A DNA stretch of 64,000 nucleotides from an uncultured Alphaproteobacteria bacterium. GTDB taxonomy: Bacteria > Pseudomonadota > Alphaproteobacteria > SP197. The notes beneath the pieces were generated by a model. That model saw nothing but the letters and a program-made list of their open reading frames with translations, was not told where the DNA came from and did not search any database. The stretch spans positions 1,926,225 to 1,990,224 of the forward strand of contig OY282363.1 of the NCBI GenBank assembly GCA_958295695.1, in the 5' to 3' direction. This document shows, one piece after another, positions 1-8,601 of the stretch. A program made the translations under genes and the position numbers. Numbering within the stretch: the first letter of the stretch is position 1; every line of letters begins with the position of its first letter.

Positions 1-227
1 TACGCGGTGCCGAGGTCGTATTCCGATACGCCGTGGTTGTAGGTCAGCTCCAGTTCGGCCTCGCCATTCTTGTTGCCGCCGCCGAAGGCGACGAAAGCGA
101 GGGTGTATCCTTGATCGGCGCGCTCGGTGGTGCGCAGCAGGTCCATGCCGATCGTCTCGGTGTAGAAATCGATGGAGCGCTGGAGGTCGCCCACTCGGAG
201 CATCGTGTGCAGAAGTTGCATGGTCAT
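1..227 (-). CDS. gloA: Lactoylglutathione lyase (glyoxalase I), 5' part only
   Basis: Glyoxalase I converts the hemithioacetal of methylglyoxal and glutathione into S-lactoylglutathione in the cytoplasm. About 75 N-terminal residues are visible; the gene runs off the left edge. The start reads [20 protein letters not shown], with the first metal-ligand His in LLHTM, then a [13 protein letters not shown] segment and a metal-ligand Glu in ELELTYN, all typical of the family. The ATG at 227 follows GGGAGA at good spacing; a second in-frame ATG lies at 221. It sits 133 bases downstream of the Rieske oxygenase gene on the same strand. Co-transcription is possible but not shown, and the intervening bases hold no clear signal. 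Confidence 0.9.
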   Translation of the reverse strand, partial: MTMQLLHTMLRVGDLQRSIDFYTETIGMDLLRTTERADQGYTLAFVAFGGGNKNGEAELELTYNHGVSEYDLGTA

Positions 228-360
228 TCTCCCTGGATGATGACGCGGCGAGACGGGCGGATCGGCGCGTGGTTTGCCCGTTGCCGCATTCCCTTCGGTT
301 GGCGTGCAAGACGGCGTTCGGGCAGGCCGCCTCATCGAACCGGAAATCGCGTTTCGGTCT

Positions 361-1479
361 TCACCGCAGGCGGCCCGCCACGAGTTCCTGGAAGCTGCGA
401 ACGGAATCCTCCCACACGGGGGAAAGCACCCCGCAACCGGCGGCGACGTCGGAGACGCGGCCCTGCTGGAGCCGCTCGCAGATGACCTGATCCTCCACGT
501 GCACGTTGCGCCAGAGCGTGGCGAGTTGCTCGGCGCGTTCGGCCGACACCGGCTCGGGAAGGAGGCTGTAGATCGCGCGACGCTGATGCGTGCGGTCCGG
601 CGCCAGAGGCACGTCGAGATGAACGCCTATCTGATCGGGGAGGTAGAGCCCGAACATGAAGTTGGGGAAGAGCGTGAGGTAGCGGGAGTCCTGCGCGAGC
701 GTGTCCGTCCTCTTCGCTCCGCCGGAGACATCGACGGCGCATCCGAGGCAGCCCGGATCGTTCACCGTGTAGTGGTCCGTGAGCGGTTGCTCGGTGGTCG
801 TCGAGTGCACGAACTGCACGTGATAGGGTTCGATGAAGTTCTCAATCAGGAGCTTCCAGTTCGCGGCGATCTCTCCCAGGTCGATGGTGGCGACGTGGCG
901 CAGCCGCGAGAGGTCGACGCCCTGGAGCCGGCCCTGGAGCGGAGCGATGAAATCCTCGAACGGCGGCGCCGCGCCGCTCGGGTTGACGAAGATCCAGTCG
1001 TGCCACGTCGCCACCTTCACCGGGACCAACCCGTGCCGCCCGCGGTCGAAGCCGTCCGGCGCCGCGCGCGGCTCGCGCCCGCCGAAGTAGGGAGCGAGGT
1101 GGAGCGCGCCGTCGAGCTTGTAGGTCCAGGAGTGGTAGGGACAACAGATCGACGGCCCCACATTGCCGGGCTCCTCGACAAGCTTGAGGCACCGGTGGCG
1201 ACACACGTTGTAGAACGCCCTCACCTTCCGGGCCGCGTCGCGCACCAGCAGCACCGGCCGGCCGGCCACGGTGACCGGCGCCACGTCGCCGGGCCGGCCC
1301 AGCTCGTGCGCAAGGCCGGCGAAGACCCATGTGTCGGCGAAGATCCGCTCGTTCTCGAGCGCGAAAAACGCCTCGCTCGTGTAGGCCGCCGCCGGCAGTC
1401 CGCGCGCCACCGGCCCCCGGTTCTCGAACGCGGCCAGCGCCTCGGTCCCCAGGATCGATTGCAGCGATGGGCTGCTCAT
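361..1479 (-). CDS. Rieske non-haem iron oxygenase, alpha subunit
   Basis: This 372-residue protein is a ring-hydroxylating-type oxygenase alpha subunit. The N-terminal Rieske domain binds a [2Fe-2S] cluster through Cys93-x-His95 and Cys113-x2-His116. The C-terminal domain has the mononuclear iron site: Asn214, Glu217, His220 and His225 in [14 protein letters not shown], with a likely acidic third ligand in [11 protein letters not shown]. Such enzymes use O2 and electrons from a separate reductase, which is not in this window. The layout resembles single-alpha enzymes that demethylate or hydroxylate quaternary amines (glycine betaine, carnitine, stachydrine, choline), but substrate cannot be read from sequence alone. 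ATG 1479 follows CAGGAG. It lies 27 bases after the Lrp-type regulator gene and is divergent from a glutamine-synthetase-like gene, suggesting a nitrogen-compound catabolic unit. Confidence 0.9.
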   Translation of the reverse strand: MSSPSLQSILGTEALAAFENRGPVARGLPAAAYTSEAFFALENERIFADTWVFAGLAHELGRPGDVAPVTVAGRPVLLVRDAARKVRAFYNVCRHRCLKLVEEPGNVGPSICCPYHSWTYKLDGALHLAPYFGGREPRAAPDGFDRGRHGLVPVKVATWHDWIFVNPSGAAPPFEDFIAPLQGRLQGVDLSRLRHVATIDLGEIAANWKLLIENFIEPYHVQFVHSTTTEQPLTDHYTVNDPGCLGCAVDVSGGAKRTDTLAQDSRYLTLFPNFMFGLYLPDQIGVHLDVPLAPDRTHQRRAIYSLLPEPVSAERAEQLATLWRNVHVEDQVICERLQQGRVSDVAAGCGVLSPVWEDSVRSFQELVAGRLR

Positions 1480-1506
1480 GGCGCTCTCCTGTCCGCCCCT
1501 GCCGGG

Positions 1507-2034
1507 TCAGGCCACGTTGCGTTTCAGCAGGAACTGGTTCTTGAACATGCCGAGCCGGGTCATGACCTCGACGTGGGCGATATCGGGCTGATTGTGAATG
1601 TGGTCGTCGAGGAAGCCCGTGAGCTCGGTTTCCTCGTCGCACACCACCTCGACCAGCAGGTCGAACCGGCCGCTGACCCACATGATGTAGACGACGGCGG
1701 GATGGGGATCGAGCCTCCGGGCGACCGCGGCCGGAGCGGTTCCCGGCGCTGTCTTGACGCCGAGCATCGCGTCCGACTCGTAATCCACGGCCACCGGATC
1801 GACCACGGCCACGATGCGGAGCATGCCGGCTTCGCGCATCCGGGCGACCCGGTTCCGGACCGTTCCGGCCGATACGCCGAGCTCTTGCCCGATGACGTCA
1901 TAGGTGGCGCGCCCGTCATCCTGGAGCAAGCGCACGATCCGCCGGTTCAGATCGTCGTGAGGGGACGATAGCGGTGGAACATCGCCGCCGTCGGCGGTCA
2001 TGGCCTGAAGCAGGTGCATCGTGGATCGAGGCAT
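1507..2034 (-). CDS. Lrp/AsnC family transcriptional regulator
   Basis: A DNA-binding regulator of the feast/famine family. An N-terminal winged helix-turn-helix is seen in DLNRRIVRLLQDDGRATYD followed by VSAGTVRNRVARMREAGML. The C-terminal RAM/ligand-binding domain includes VVYIMWVSGRFDLLVEV, where the G-x-F/Y-D pattern is typical. I chose ATG 2034, preceded by AGGA about 10 bases away (175 residues); the frame stays open to a GTG at 2055, which has no visible ribosome binding site. The regulator is encoded just upstream of the Rieske gene, probably in the same transcript, and faces the glutamine-synthetase-like gene across a 200-base divergent region, so it most likely controls both. The ligand is probably an amino acid or related amine; this is inference from family. 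Confidence 0.88.
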   Translation of the reverse strand: MPRSTMHLLQAMTADGGDVPPLSSPHDDLNRRIVRLLQDDGRATYDVIGQELGVSAGTVRNRVARMREAGMLRIVAVVDPVAVDYESDAMLGVKTAPGTAPAAVARRLDPHPAVVYIMWVSGRFDLLVEVVCDEETELTGFLDDHIHNQPDIAHVEVMTRLGMFKNQFLLKRNVA

Positions 2035-2081
2035 ACGTTCGGTTTCCTGCGCCACGGTGAGTGAAGGTCGATCGTGCTTGC

Positions 2082-2122
2082 CTAATCCTTAGCATCCAGG
2101 CTAAATTATGCTGAATCGTTAG
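2082..2122. promoter_or_regulatory. AT-rich divergent control region with inverted repeats, candidate Lrp operator
   Basis: The interval between the lrp-type and glutamine-synthetase-like genes is much richer in A and T than its surroundings. It holds CTAATCCTTAG (2082-2092, CTAA/TTAG dyad), a second CTAA...TTAG pair at 2101-2122, and AGCAT (2091-2095) matching ATGCT (2108-2112). Short AT-rich dyads of this kind suit an Lrp/AsnC dimer. No convincing -35/-10 pair could be fixed. Assignment to this regulator rests on position only. Confidence 0.4.
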
Positions 2123-2244
2123 AGACGGTCAATCGAAAATCACGAAGTTTTGGTTTGGCTGGATTCGCATGTTGGATTCTTCATCCATCCTGTTCGTGAC
2201 CGAGGAAGCCGAACGCCCGATGACCGTGACACCGAGGGAGGTTG

Positions 2245-3672
2245 ATGATGCCGTTGCCCGATCCTCAGTCCCTTGAGGAGGCTGTTGCTCCGACGGAGCG
2301 CATTCGCGAGACCGGAGCATGGCTCGCCGAGCAGGGTGTGAAGTACGTCCTGTGCTGCTGGATCGACCTGTTGGGTCAACCCAAGACCAAGCCGGTGCCG
2401 CTGAGCGATTGGGAGCGGCTGTGCGTCGGCAAGGGCCCGCAGTTCGCCGTGCATTCGGTCTCGTTCGTGCCGGAGCTGGGGCCGGCCGACCCCGACCAGA
2501 TCATGGCGCCCGACCTCGACACGCTGCGGATCTGTCCGTGGGACCGGACCTGCGCCTGGGTCTTCGCCGACCTGTGGTGGTCCGACAAGCCCTACAACCT
2601 GTGCCCCCGGAGCGCGATGAAGCGGATCGTGCGCGAGTGCGAGGCCCAGGGATACCGGGTCTACGCCGGCGTCGAGCCGGAATTCATCGTCATGCGCTGG
2701 AAGGACGGCCAGCCGGTGAAGGCGATGGACAACGACCCCTTGGCCGGCGAAGGCGTGCGCCCCCGCCGTCAGGCCTTCGGCTACGACGCCGAGTTCTCCA
2801 TCGACTCTATGGGTTTTCTGGGCGAACTGATCGACATCCTCGACGGCGAGCTGGGCTGGGACCTGCACGATGTCGTGGCCGAGGGCGCCTACAGCCAGTT
2901 CGAGCTCGACTTCGGCTATACCGACATCCTGGCGATGGCCGACCGGCTGGTTTTCCTGCGCATCCTGCTCAAGGAGATCGCCAAGAGACACGGCATGTTC
3001 GTGACCTTCATGCCGAAGCCGACCATCGGCGACTGGCGCTCGGGCGCCCACATAAACACGTCCATGCGCCGCGTCGATGCGCCGGACGACAACCTGTTCG
3101 AGGGCGCCGACGGCGGGTGGTCGCCCCATGTCTTCCACGCCGTGGGCGGCCTGTTGCGCCACGGCGGCGCGCTCACCGCCGTGGCCTGCTCCACGGTGAA
3201 TTCCTACAACGGCCTGGTGCCGCGGGTCGGCGGCTTCGAGGGCGGCACGGTGACCTGGGCGCCGACCCACATGACCTACGGCCACAACAACCGCTCGGCC
3301 ATGCTGCGCCTGCCGCAGAACCGCTTCTGCATCGAAAACCGCGCCGCCGACATGTGCATGAACCCCTACCTCGGGCTCGGCGTCACCGCGGCCTGCGTGA
3401 CCGATGGCGTGGTCAACGCGCGCGACCCCGGCCGGCCGCTCAACCGGGACCTCTACGAGCTCTCCGCCGAGGAGATCGCCGCCTCGAGCGCCCAGCGCCT
3501 GCCGCGCAACCTGCTGGAGGCCACCGAGACCCTGCGCGACGACGCCTTCGTCAAGAACGCGATGGGCGAGCAGATGCACGCCTCCTTCCTGGCCTACAAG
3601 GTCGACGAGTGGGAGCGCTACCATCAGGCCGTCACCGACTGGGAAGTGCAGGAATACCTGAGGCTCTACTGA
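2245..3672 (+). CDS. Glutamine synthetase family protein (GlnT/gamma-glutamylamide ligase-like)
   Basis: A 475-residue member of the glutamine synthetase fold, which joins glutamate to ammonia or an amine using ATP. Family hallmarks in order: GVEPEFIVM (metal-binding Glu), SQFELDFGYTD, GAHINTSM (the GAH-x-N site), NSYNGLVPR, and NRSAMLRLP with a following RxENRxAD-type ATP/glutamate segment (CIENRAAD). It differs from GlnA in several motif positions, so it is more likely a GlnT/type-III-like enzyme, a gamma-glutamylmethylamide synthetase or a gamma-glutamyl-polyamine ligase. GAGGGAGG precedes TTG-ATG-ATG; the ATGs at 2245 and 2248 are better starts than the TTG at 2242. It is the only substantial plus-strand gene here, divergent from the regulator and Rieske genes, which suggests handling of an amine released by demethylation (inference). 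Confidence 0.85.
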   Translation: MMPLPDPQSLEEAVAPTERIRETGAWLAEQGVKYVLCCWIDLLGQPKTKPVPLSDWERLCVGKGPQFAVHSVSFVPELGPADPDQIMAPDLDTLRICPWDRTCAWVFADLWWSDKPYNLCPRSAMKRIVRECEAQGYRVYAGVEPEFIVMRWKDGQPVKAMDNDPLAGEGVRPRRQAFGYDAEFSIDSMGFLGELIDILDGELGWDLHDVVAEGAYSQFELDFGYTDILAMADRLVFLRILLKEIAKRHGMFVTFMPKPTIGDWRSGAHINTSMRRVDAPDDNLFEGADGGWSPHVFHAVGGLLRHGGALTAVACSTVNSYNGLVPRVGGFEGGTVTWAPTHMTYGHNNRSAMLRLPQNRFCIENRAADMCMNPYLGLGVTAACVTDGVVNARDPGRPLNRDLYELSAEEIAASSAQRLPRNLLEATETLRDDAFVKNAMGEQMHASFLAYKVDEWERYHQAVTDWEVQEYLRLY

Positions 3673-3721
3673 CGAACCGCCGACGGACCCTTCTCATTCG
3701 GAAACGTCGAGAACGCGATCG

Positions 3722-4897
3722 TCATTCCCCGACCGCGCGGGGCCTCCGCCGCTCGACGCACTCCAGGATCGAGCGGGCGGCCAGCATGGAGGAGCCGTCC
3801 GGTCCCACGCGCAACGCCGACAGCGCGGTCTTCATGATCGCGCGCTGAGTGTCCGCCGCCCGGGGATCGTCGAGCAGCGGAACCATGGCCGCCTGGAGCT
3901 TCTCGGCCACGCAATCCTGTTGGATGAACTCCGGATTGACCTCGCGGCCGGCGATCAAATTCACGAGCGAGGCGTACCGGACGGTTATCATCCGGCGCAC
4001 GATCGCGGCCGTCACGGGATTGGCGCGGTAGGCGATGACGTGAGGCGTGCCGACGGACGCGAGGTCGAGCGCGACCGTGCCCGAAACCGCCATGGCGGCG
4101 TCTGACGCCGCCATGGCCGCGCGCCGAGAACCGGAACCGCCCTCGGCGACGCGGACCGGCAGAGTCCAGCCCGCGGTCGCCCCCGATACCATGTCCGCCG
4201 TGTGCTCCAAGGTCGGGATCGCGACCGAGAGACCCGGGCGGCCTGTAGCGAGACGATGCGCGACTTCGCCGAACAACGCCAGATGCCGCCCGATCTCGGA
4301 CGTCCGGCTGCCCGGCAACAGGCACAGAAGCGGTCCGGGCCGATCACCGAGGGCCCACCGCCGCCAACGCCGTCTTGCGTCCGGATCGATGGTCTGGTCG
4401 GCGATCGTGTGGCCGACATAAACCGTGTCCTGGCCCACCGCGTCCCAGTGGGGCGTCTCGAACGGAAAGAGCAGCAGCAGGCGGTCCACGACAGCCGCGA
4501 CGCGGGCGGCCCGCCAGGGTTTCCAAGCCCAGACCGTCGGAGCGACATAGTGGATCACGGGGCATGGCGCGGGGTGAAGCCGCCGGGCGACGCGATAGGA
4601 GAAGCCCTGGGCGTCGACCGTGACGACCGCATCGGGGCGGAGTTCGCGCACCGCGGCGACGGTCTGGCGCAGCCGTCTTGCGATCGTGACGATGCGGGGC
4701 AGAACTTCCATGACGCCCATCACCGCGAGGTCCGACATGGGGAACAGAGAGTGGAGGCCTTCCGCCTCCATCTCCGGCCCGCCGACACCGGCGAACCCGA
4801 CCCCGGGTTCGAGCCGTCGCAACGACCGCATCAGGCCGGCGCCGAGGGCGTCTCCGGACGGCTCGCCGACGACGAGGAAGACGAGAGGCGCCGCCAT
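3722..4897 (-). CDS. lpxB: Lipid-A-disaccharide synthase
   Basis: LpxB, a membrane-associated cytoplasmic glycosyltransferase, joins UDP-2,3-diacylglucosamine and lipid X to form the lipid A disaccharide. The 391-residue protein begins with the family signature GEPSGD (residues 11-16). It continues with GVGGPEMEAEGL, FPMSDLAVMGVMEVLP, DAQGFSYRVA and HYVAPTVWAWKPWRA, and a C-terminal LPGSRTSEIGRHL nucleotide-sugar segment. It is the last gene of the lpx cluster and starts 6 bases after the lpxI stop, so co-transcription is likely. It ends convergently against the plus-strand glutamine-synthetase-like gene with only 49 bases between; no clear terminator hairpin was seen there. Confidence 0.96.
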   Translation of the reverse strand: MAAPLVFLVVGEPSGDALGAGLMRSLRRLEPGVGFAGVGGPEMEAEGLHSLFPMSDLAVMGVMEVLPRIVTIARRLRQTVAAVRELRPDAVVTVDAQGFSYRVARRLHPAPCPVIHYVAPTVWAWKPWRAARVAAVVDRLLLLFPFETPHWDAVGQDTVYVGHTIADQTIDPDARRRWRRWALGDRPGPLLCLLPGSRTSEIGRHLALFGEVAHRLATGRPGLSVAIPTLEHTADMVSGATAGWTLPVRVAEGGSGSRRAAMAASDAAMAVSGTVALDLASVGTPHVIAYRANPVTAAIVRRMITVRYASLVNLIAGREVNPEFIQQDCVAEKLQAAMVPLLDDPRAADTQRAIMKTALSALRVGPDGSSMLAARSILECVERRRPRAVGE

Positions 4898-4903
4898 CGC
4901 CGC

Positions 4904-5728
4904 TCACGCGGCCGGCGGTGGCCGACCCACGAGGAACGCGCCGGCCTCGTCCGCGCGCCGGACAACCTCTTCGCGATCGACGATGAGGCACATGTCCGAC
5001 GCGACCGCGACCCCGGCGAAGCGCGCCGCGACGCAGGCTTCGATCGTGGCCGGCCCTATGGTGGGAAGGTCGACGCGATGCTCCTGTCCCGGCTTGGCCA
5101 TCTTCACGAGAACGGGCGGCGTCCCGTCGCGACGGAAGGCCGCGGTCCGGGCGATCAGGGAGTCGGTTCCCTCGACCGCCTCGATCCCGAGGACCACCCC
5201 GTTCTGGACCACCACGGCCTGCCCGACATCGGCGGCGCCCAGGGCCCGGAGGACGTCAACGCCCCGGTCGATGTCGGCGGCTTCGCGCTCGTCGGGACCG
5301 CGGGCGGTGAGGACTCCCTCGCCGGCCAGCAGGCCGCCGACGATGTCCTGAACCGCCAGGACACGAAATCCCTCCTCGGTCTCGAGCGCTTTCACGACGG
5401 CGCCGAGAAGGCCGTCGTCGCCGCGCCTCAGAACGCCTTTCGCCAGGAACCGCGCGGCCCGACGGTCGGGCCTGACCTCGGCCAGCGAGGGCCGGCGGAC
5501 GGCGCCGGCCAAAACGATCTCTCCGACGCCGGCCTCGCGGAACGCCCCGATCGCCTTGCCCGCCGCGCCGATCCGGACCCAGACATGCGGGAAGCCGCCA
5601 ACAACGGCGGGGTCGGCGTGATGTTCGAGCGCCACGACGAACACTTCTCGCCCCCGGTCGAGGGCGCCGCGGGCGACATGACCCGGCAGCATACCGCCGC
5701 CGGCCACGATTCCGAGCCTAGGCGGCAT
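4904..5728 (-). CDS. lpxI: UDP-2,3-diacylglucosamine pyrophosphatase LpxI (DUF1009)
   Basis: LpxI hydrolyses UDP-2,3-diacylglucosamine to lipid X and UMP. It replaces LpxH in most alphaproteobacteria. The 274-residue protein starts PPRLGIVAGGGMLPGHVARG, as in the family, with the later LAGAVRRPSLAEVRPD and VLVKMAKPGQEHRVDLPTIG segments that mark this enzyme. The ATG at 5728 was chosen because homology begins there; the frame stays open further upstream but that part overlaps lpxA in another frame. The start overlaps the lpxA stop by 11 bases and lpxB follows, so the enzymes before and after it in lipid A synthesis are its neighbours. Confidence 0.94.
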   Translation of the reverse strand: MPPRLGIVAGGGMLPGHVARGALDRGREVFVVALEHHADPAVVGGFPHVWVRIGAAGKAIGAFREAGVGEIVLAGAVRRPSLAEVRPDRRAARFLAKGVLRRGDDGLLGAVVKALETEEGFRVLAVQDIVGGLLAGEGVLTARGPDEREAADIDRGVDVLRALGAADVGQAVVVQNGVVLGIEAVEGTDSLIARTAAFRRDGTPPVLVKMAKPGQEHRVDLPTIGPATIEACVAARFAGVAVASDMCLIVDREEVVRRADEAGAFLVGRPPPAA

Positions 5729-6518
5729 GTCCGTCTTTGGGTTGGCACAGGCCCCGGGAGCTGTCGCTGCGCATGAACGAGAGGATCGCATCCACGGGAG
5801 GGCATGAGCCGAACACCTCGTCGACATCGCTCATCCGCTCGTTGAGCGTGCCCTCGTCCGCGAACAGAAGCCTGTAGGCGTTGCGCAGCGTGTGGATGTC
5901 GTCGCGCGCGAAGCCATGGCGCTTGAGCCCGACGAGGTTGAGGCCCATCAGGTGGGCGCGGTCGCCGCTGACCGATCCGAACGGAATGACATCCTGCTCG
6001 ACGCCCGACATGCCGCCCACCATGGCGTGGCGTCCGATCCTCACGAACTGGTGGACGGCCGAAAGACCGCCGAGGATCGCGCGGTCCTCGACCACCACAT
6101 GGCCCGCCAGCGTGGCGCTGTTGGCCATGATGACGTGGTTGCCGATCCGGCAGTCGTGGGCGACATGCGCGCCGACCATGAAAAGGCAGTTGTCGCCCAC
6201 CTTCGTCGCCATGCCCCCGCCCCGGGTGCCGATGTTCATGGTGACGTATTCACGGATCGTGTTGTTGCCGCCGACTACCAGACGCGACGCCTCTCCGCGA
6301 TACTTGAGGTCTTGCGGGATCAATCCGAGCGAGGCGAAAGGATAGACGGTGCAGCCCCCACCGAGCTCGGTGTCTCCATCGACGACGACATGGGACATGA
6401 GGCGCACGTCCGGCCCCAGCCGGACCCTGGGTCCCACGACGCAGTAGGGGCCGATCACGACGCCATCGGCCAGCGTGGCGGCGGGATCGACGATGGCGGT
6501 GGAATGAATGTCGGCCAT
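5718..6518 (-). CDS. lpxA: Acyl-ACP-UDP-N-acetylglucosamine O-acyltransferase
   Basis: LpxA adds the first 3-hydroxyacyl chain to UDP-GlcNAc, opening lipid A synthesis. The 266-residue protein is built of left-handed beta-helix hexapeptide repeats (for example PAATLADGVVIGPYCVVGP). It carries the catalytic His region VGAHVAHDCRIGNHV, the downstream GGMSGVEQDVIPFG, and a C-terminal helical region. Length matches the family. It lies 9 bases after fabZ, and its 3' end overlaps lpxI. In this order the lpxD-fabZ-lpxA block supplies both acyl steps and the fatty acid dehydratase that competes for the same substrate. Confidence 0.97.
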   Translation of the reverse strand: MADIHSTAIVDPAATLADGVVIGPYCVVGPRVRLGPDVRLMSHVVVDGDTELGGGCTVYPFASLGLIPQDLKYRGEASRLVVGGNNTIREYVTMNIGTRGGGMATKVGDNCLFMVGAHVAHDCRIGNHVIMANSATLAGHVVVEDRAILGGLSAVHQFVRIGRHAMVGGMSGVEQDVIPFGSVSGDRAHLMGLNLVGLKRHGFARDDIHTLRNAYRLLFADEGTLNERMSDVDEVFGSCPPVDAILSFMRSDSSRGLCQPKDGHAA

Positions 6519-6527
6519 GAACGGCGT

Positions 6528-7016
6528 TCAGCTATCCAGGATCATCGCGGAATAGTTGGCTTCGGCCACGATGTCGCCATCGACCTTCACAACCGCCCGG
6601 AACTTCCAGACCGAACCGCGCCGGTGCTCCTTGTCGACGTGGACCTTCATCACATCGCCGGGGGTGACCGGCTTGCGGAAACGCGCCTTGTCGACGCCCA
6701 TGAAGTAGACCAGCTTGCCCTCGAACTCCTTTCCGAGAGTCTCGACGACCAGAACCGCGGCGGATTGAGCCATGGCCTCGATGATGAGAACGCCCGGCAT
6801 GACCGGATGGCGCGGGAAATGCCCTTGGAACTGGGGTTCGTTGATCGAGACGTTCTTGACGCCCACCGCGCTCTCGTCGCGCACCACGTCAACCACGCGG
6901 TCGATCATGAGGAACGGATAGCGGTGCGGAATCATCCGCATGACCCGTTCGATCTCGATCGCATCGACGGTATGGCCCATGCCCTCGCGGACCGATGTTC
7001 CCGATTCGTCGTTCAT
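6528..7016 (-). CDS. fabZ: 3-hydroxyacyl-ACP dehydratase FabZ
   Basis: FabZ dehydrates 3-hydroxyacyl-ACP in fatty acid elongation and so sets the balance with LpxA and LpxD, which use the same intermediate. The 162-residue hot-dog protein has the catalytic loop [20 protein letters not shown], with the active-site His at the start and Glu in IIEAMAQ. The usual Gly of HFPGHP is Arg, a substitution I recall in other alphaproteobacteria. Its ATG at 7016 overlaps the lpxD stop by four bases (ATGA), so translation is probably coupled. The first ~15 residues before [12 protein letters not shown] are poorly conserved, so a shorter start is possible. Confidence 0.96.
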   Translation of the reverse strand: MNDESGTSVREGMGHTVDAIEIERVMRMIPHRYPFLMIDRVVDVVRDESAVGVKNVSINEPQFQGHFPRHPVMPGVLIIEAMAQSAAVLVVETLGKEFEGKLVYFMGVDKARFRKPVTPGDVMKVHVDKEHRRGSVWKFRAVVKVDGDIVAEANYSAMILDS

Positions 7017-8038
7017 TCCCCCTTGCTCCGCTTCGCCAAGCGGCGAATGACGGCCTGCTGGCGCCAGAAATCCCCGATCGCCACGGCCGGCTGACCGAGA
7101 TACGTCCCATCCGCCTCGACATCGCTGGCAACGCCCGAGAGCGCGCCGATCTTCGCGCCGGTCCCTACCTTGACATGGTTGGAGACACCCGACTTGCCGC
7201 CGATCATTGCAAAATCGCCGACTCGGGCGCTGCCGGCCAACCCGACCTGGCCCGCCAGAACAACCCCGCGACCGACCTTGGCGTTATGGGCGACCTGAAC
7301 CTGATTATCAATCATCGCACCGTCGCCGATCTCGGTGTCGCCGGTCGTGCCGCGGTCGACGGTCGAGTTGGCGCCGATCTCGACATCGCTGCCGATGACG
7401 ACACGGCCCGTGTGCGGGATTCTCACCGCGCCCGTGGGCCCGATGGCGAAACCGAAACCCTGCGTGCCGATTCTGGCCCCGGCGTCGATCCAGACCCTGT
7501 CGCCGAGCAAGCAGCACATCAGCGTCGCCCCCGGACCGACATGGCAGTCGTCTCCGATCTTCACGCGATCACACAGAACGGCGCCGGACGAGACGTGGCA
7601 CCGGGCGCCGACCTCGACCCCGGCGCCAACGATGGCGCCGGGGTCGATTCTGCTTCCTTCGCCGACCGTGGCCGTCTCGTCGATCAGCGCGCCCGAAGCC
7701 ACACCCGGCTCCGGCGGCGACGGCGGATAGTAGAGTCGCGCGGCCCGCGCGAACGCGAGATAGGGCTGCCCGGTGATGAGGGCGATCATGCCGCTGGGCG
7801 CCCGTTCCGCGAGTTTCCCGGTCACGAAACAGGCCCCGGCCCCACTATTCTCGAAAGCGCCGATGTATTTCTTGTTGTCGAGAAAGCCGATTTCGTCGGA
7901 TTTCGCCGCCTCGAGCGGCGCGACATCGACGAACTTCCGGCCCGTGTCCGCACCCTCCGGAGCCTTCGCGCCGGTGCGCTCCAGAACGGTGGCCAGATCG
8001 AAGGGACCGGACCGGCTGAAGAAACGCGGGTCGGCCAT
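7013..8038 (-). CDS. lpxD: UDP-3-O-(3-hydroxyacyl)glucosamine N-acyltransferase
   Basis: LpxD adds the second 3-hydroxyacyl chain, on the 2-amino group, in lipid A synthesis. The 341-residue protein has an N-terminal uridine-binding domain (to about residue 100, including [19 protein letters not shown]). A long hexapeptide beta-helix follows with the catalytic His region [14 protein letters not shown], then a short C-terminal helix. It starts 5 bases after the ompH stop and overlaps fabZ. Length and order are normal for the bamA-ompH-lpxD-fabZ-lpxA cluster. Confidence 0.96.
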   Translation of the reverse strand: MADPRFFSRSGPFDLATVLERTGAKAPEGADTGRKFVDVAPLEAAKSDEIGFLDNKKYIGAFENSGAGACFVTGKLAERAPSGMIALITGQPYLAFARAARLYYPPSPPEPGVASGALIDETATVGEGSRIDPGAIVGAGVEVGARCHVSSGAVLCDRVKIGDDCHVGPGATLMCCLLGDRVWIDAGARIGTQGFGFAIGPTGAVRIPHTGRVVIGSDVEIGANSTVDRGTTGDTEIGDGAMIDNQVQVAHNAKVGRGVVLAGQVGLAGSARVGDFAMIGGKSGVSNHVKVGTGAKIGALSGVASDVEADGTYLGQPAVAIGDFWRQQAVIRRLAKRSKGE

Positions 8039-8043
8039 CCGGG

Positions 8044-8601
8044 CTAGCCCCCGAACGACAGGGCAACCGAAGGCAGCGCCCGGTTGAGTTCGTTCAGGAC
8101 ATCGTCGGTGAGATCGAGCTCGAGATTGGCGACAAGATAACCCGAGCGCGCGAGCACCACGTCGATTCCGCGCTGTTCCACGATACCTTGGAGAATCGAC
8201 AGCACGTTCTCCCTGACTGTCGCCACGGCGTCGGCATAGGCCTGCTCGACGCCTTGCTGGCGCTCGCGTACTTCACGCTGAAGGGCGATCACCTCGTCCT
8301 CGAAGTTGCGTCTTTCCTCGGCCAGCACTTCGGGCGCGAGAATGGCGGCCCGATCGATGAGCTGACGCTCCCGCTCGCGCAGCGCCGCTTCCTTTTGAGC
8401 GATCTCTTCTCCGAACGCCTTTCTGAACTGCTGAATCTGGCTTTCGATCGACTGCCCGGCCAAGGACTCCTGCAAGAGGCGTTGGACATCGACGATAGCG
8501 ATGGCCGTACCCTCCTGCGCCTTCACCGCGAGCGGGGACAAGGCAAGCGCCACGGCGAGGACGGTAGCCGACAGCACAATCACGTCGTTCACCCTTGGCA
8601 T
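8044..8601 (-). CDS. Periplasmic chaperone OmpH/Skp
   Basis: An OmpH/Skp family chaperone that holds unfolded outer-membrane proteins in the periplasm and passes them to BamA. The 185-residue protein has a cleavable signal peptide (hydrophobic stretch VLSATVLAVALALSPLAVKA, cut near residue 28). It continues with IAIVDVQRLLQESLAG and a long charged coiled-coil rich in Gln, Glu and Arg (EEIAQKEAALRERERQLIDR), as expected of the tentacle-like Skp arms. The ATG shares one base with the bamA stop (TGATG), so the two are translationally coupled. Confidence 0.92.
   Translation of the reverse strand: MPRVNDVIVLSATVLAVALALSPLAVKAQEGTAIAIVDVQRLLQESLAGQSIESQIQQFRKAFGEEIAQKEAALRERERQLIDRAAILAPEVLAEERRNFEDEVIALQREVRERQQGVEQAYADAVATVRENVLSILQGIVEQRGIDVVLARSGYLVANLELDLTDDVLNELNRALPSVALSFGG

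Noticed and set aside
6820-6850. Arg in place of Gly in the FabZ active-site loop (HFPRHP)
   Set aside because: The catalytic His and Glu are present and this variant is familiar from alphaproteobacterial FabZ, so it is not a sign of lost function.
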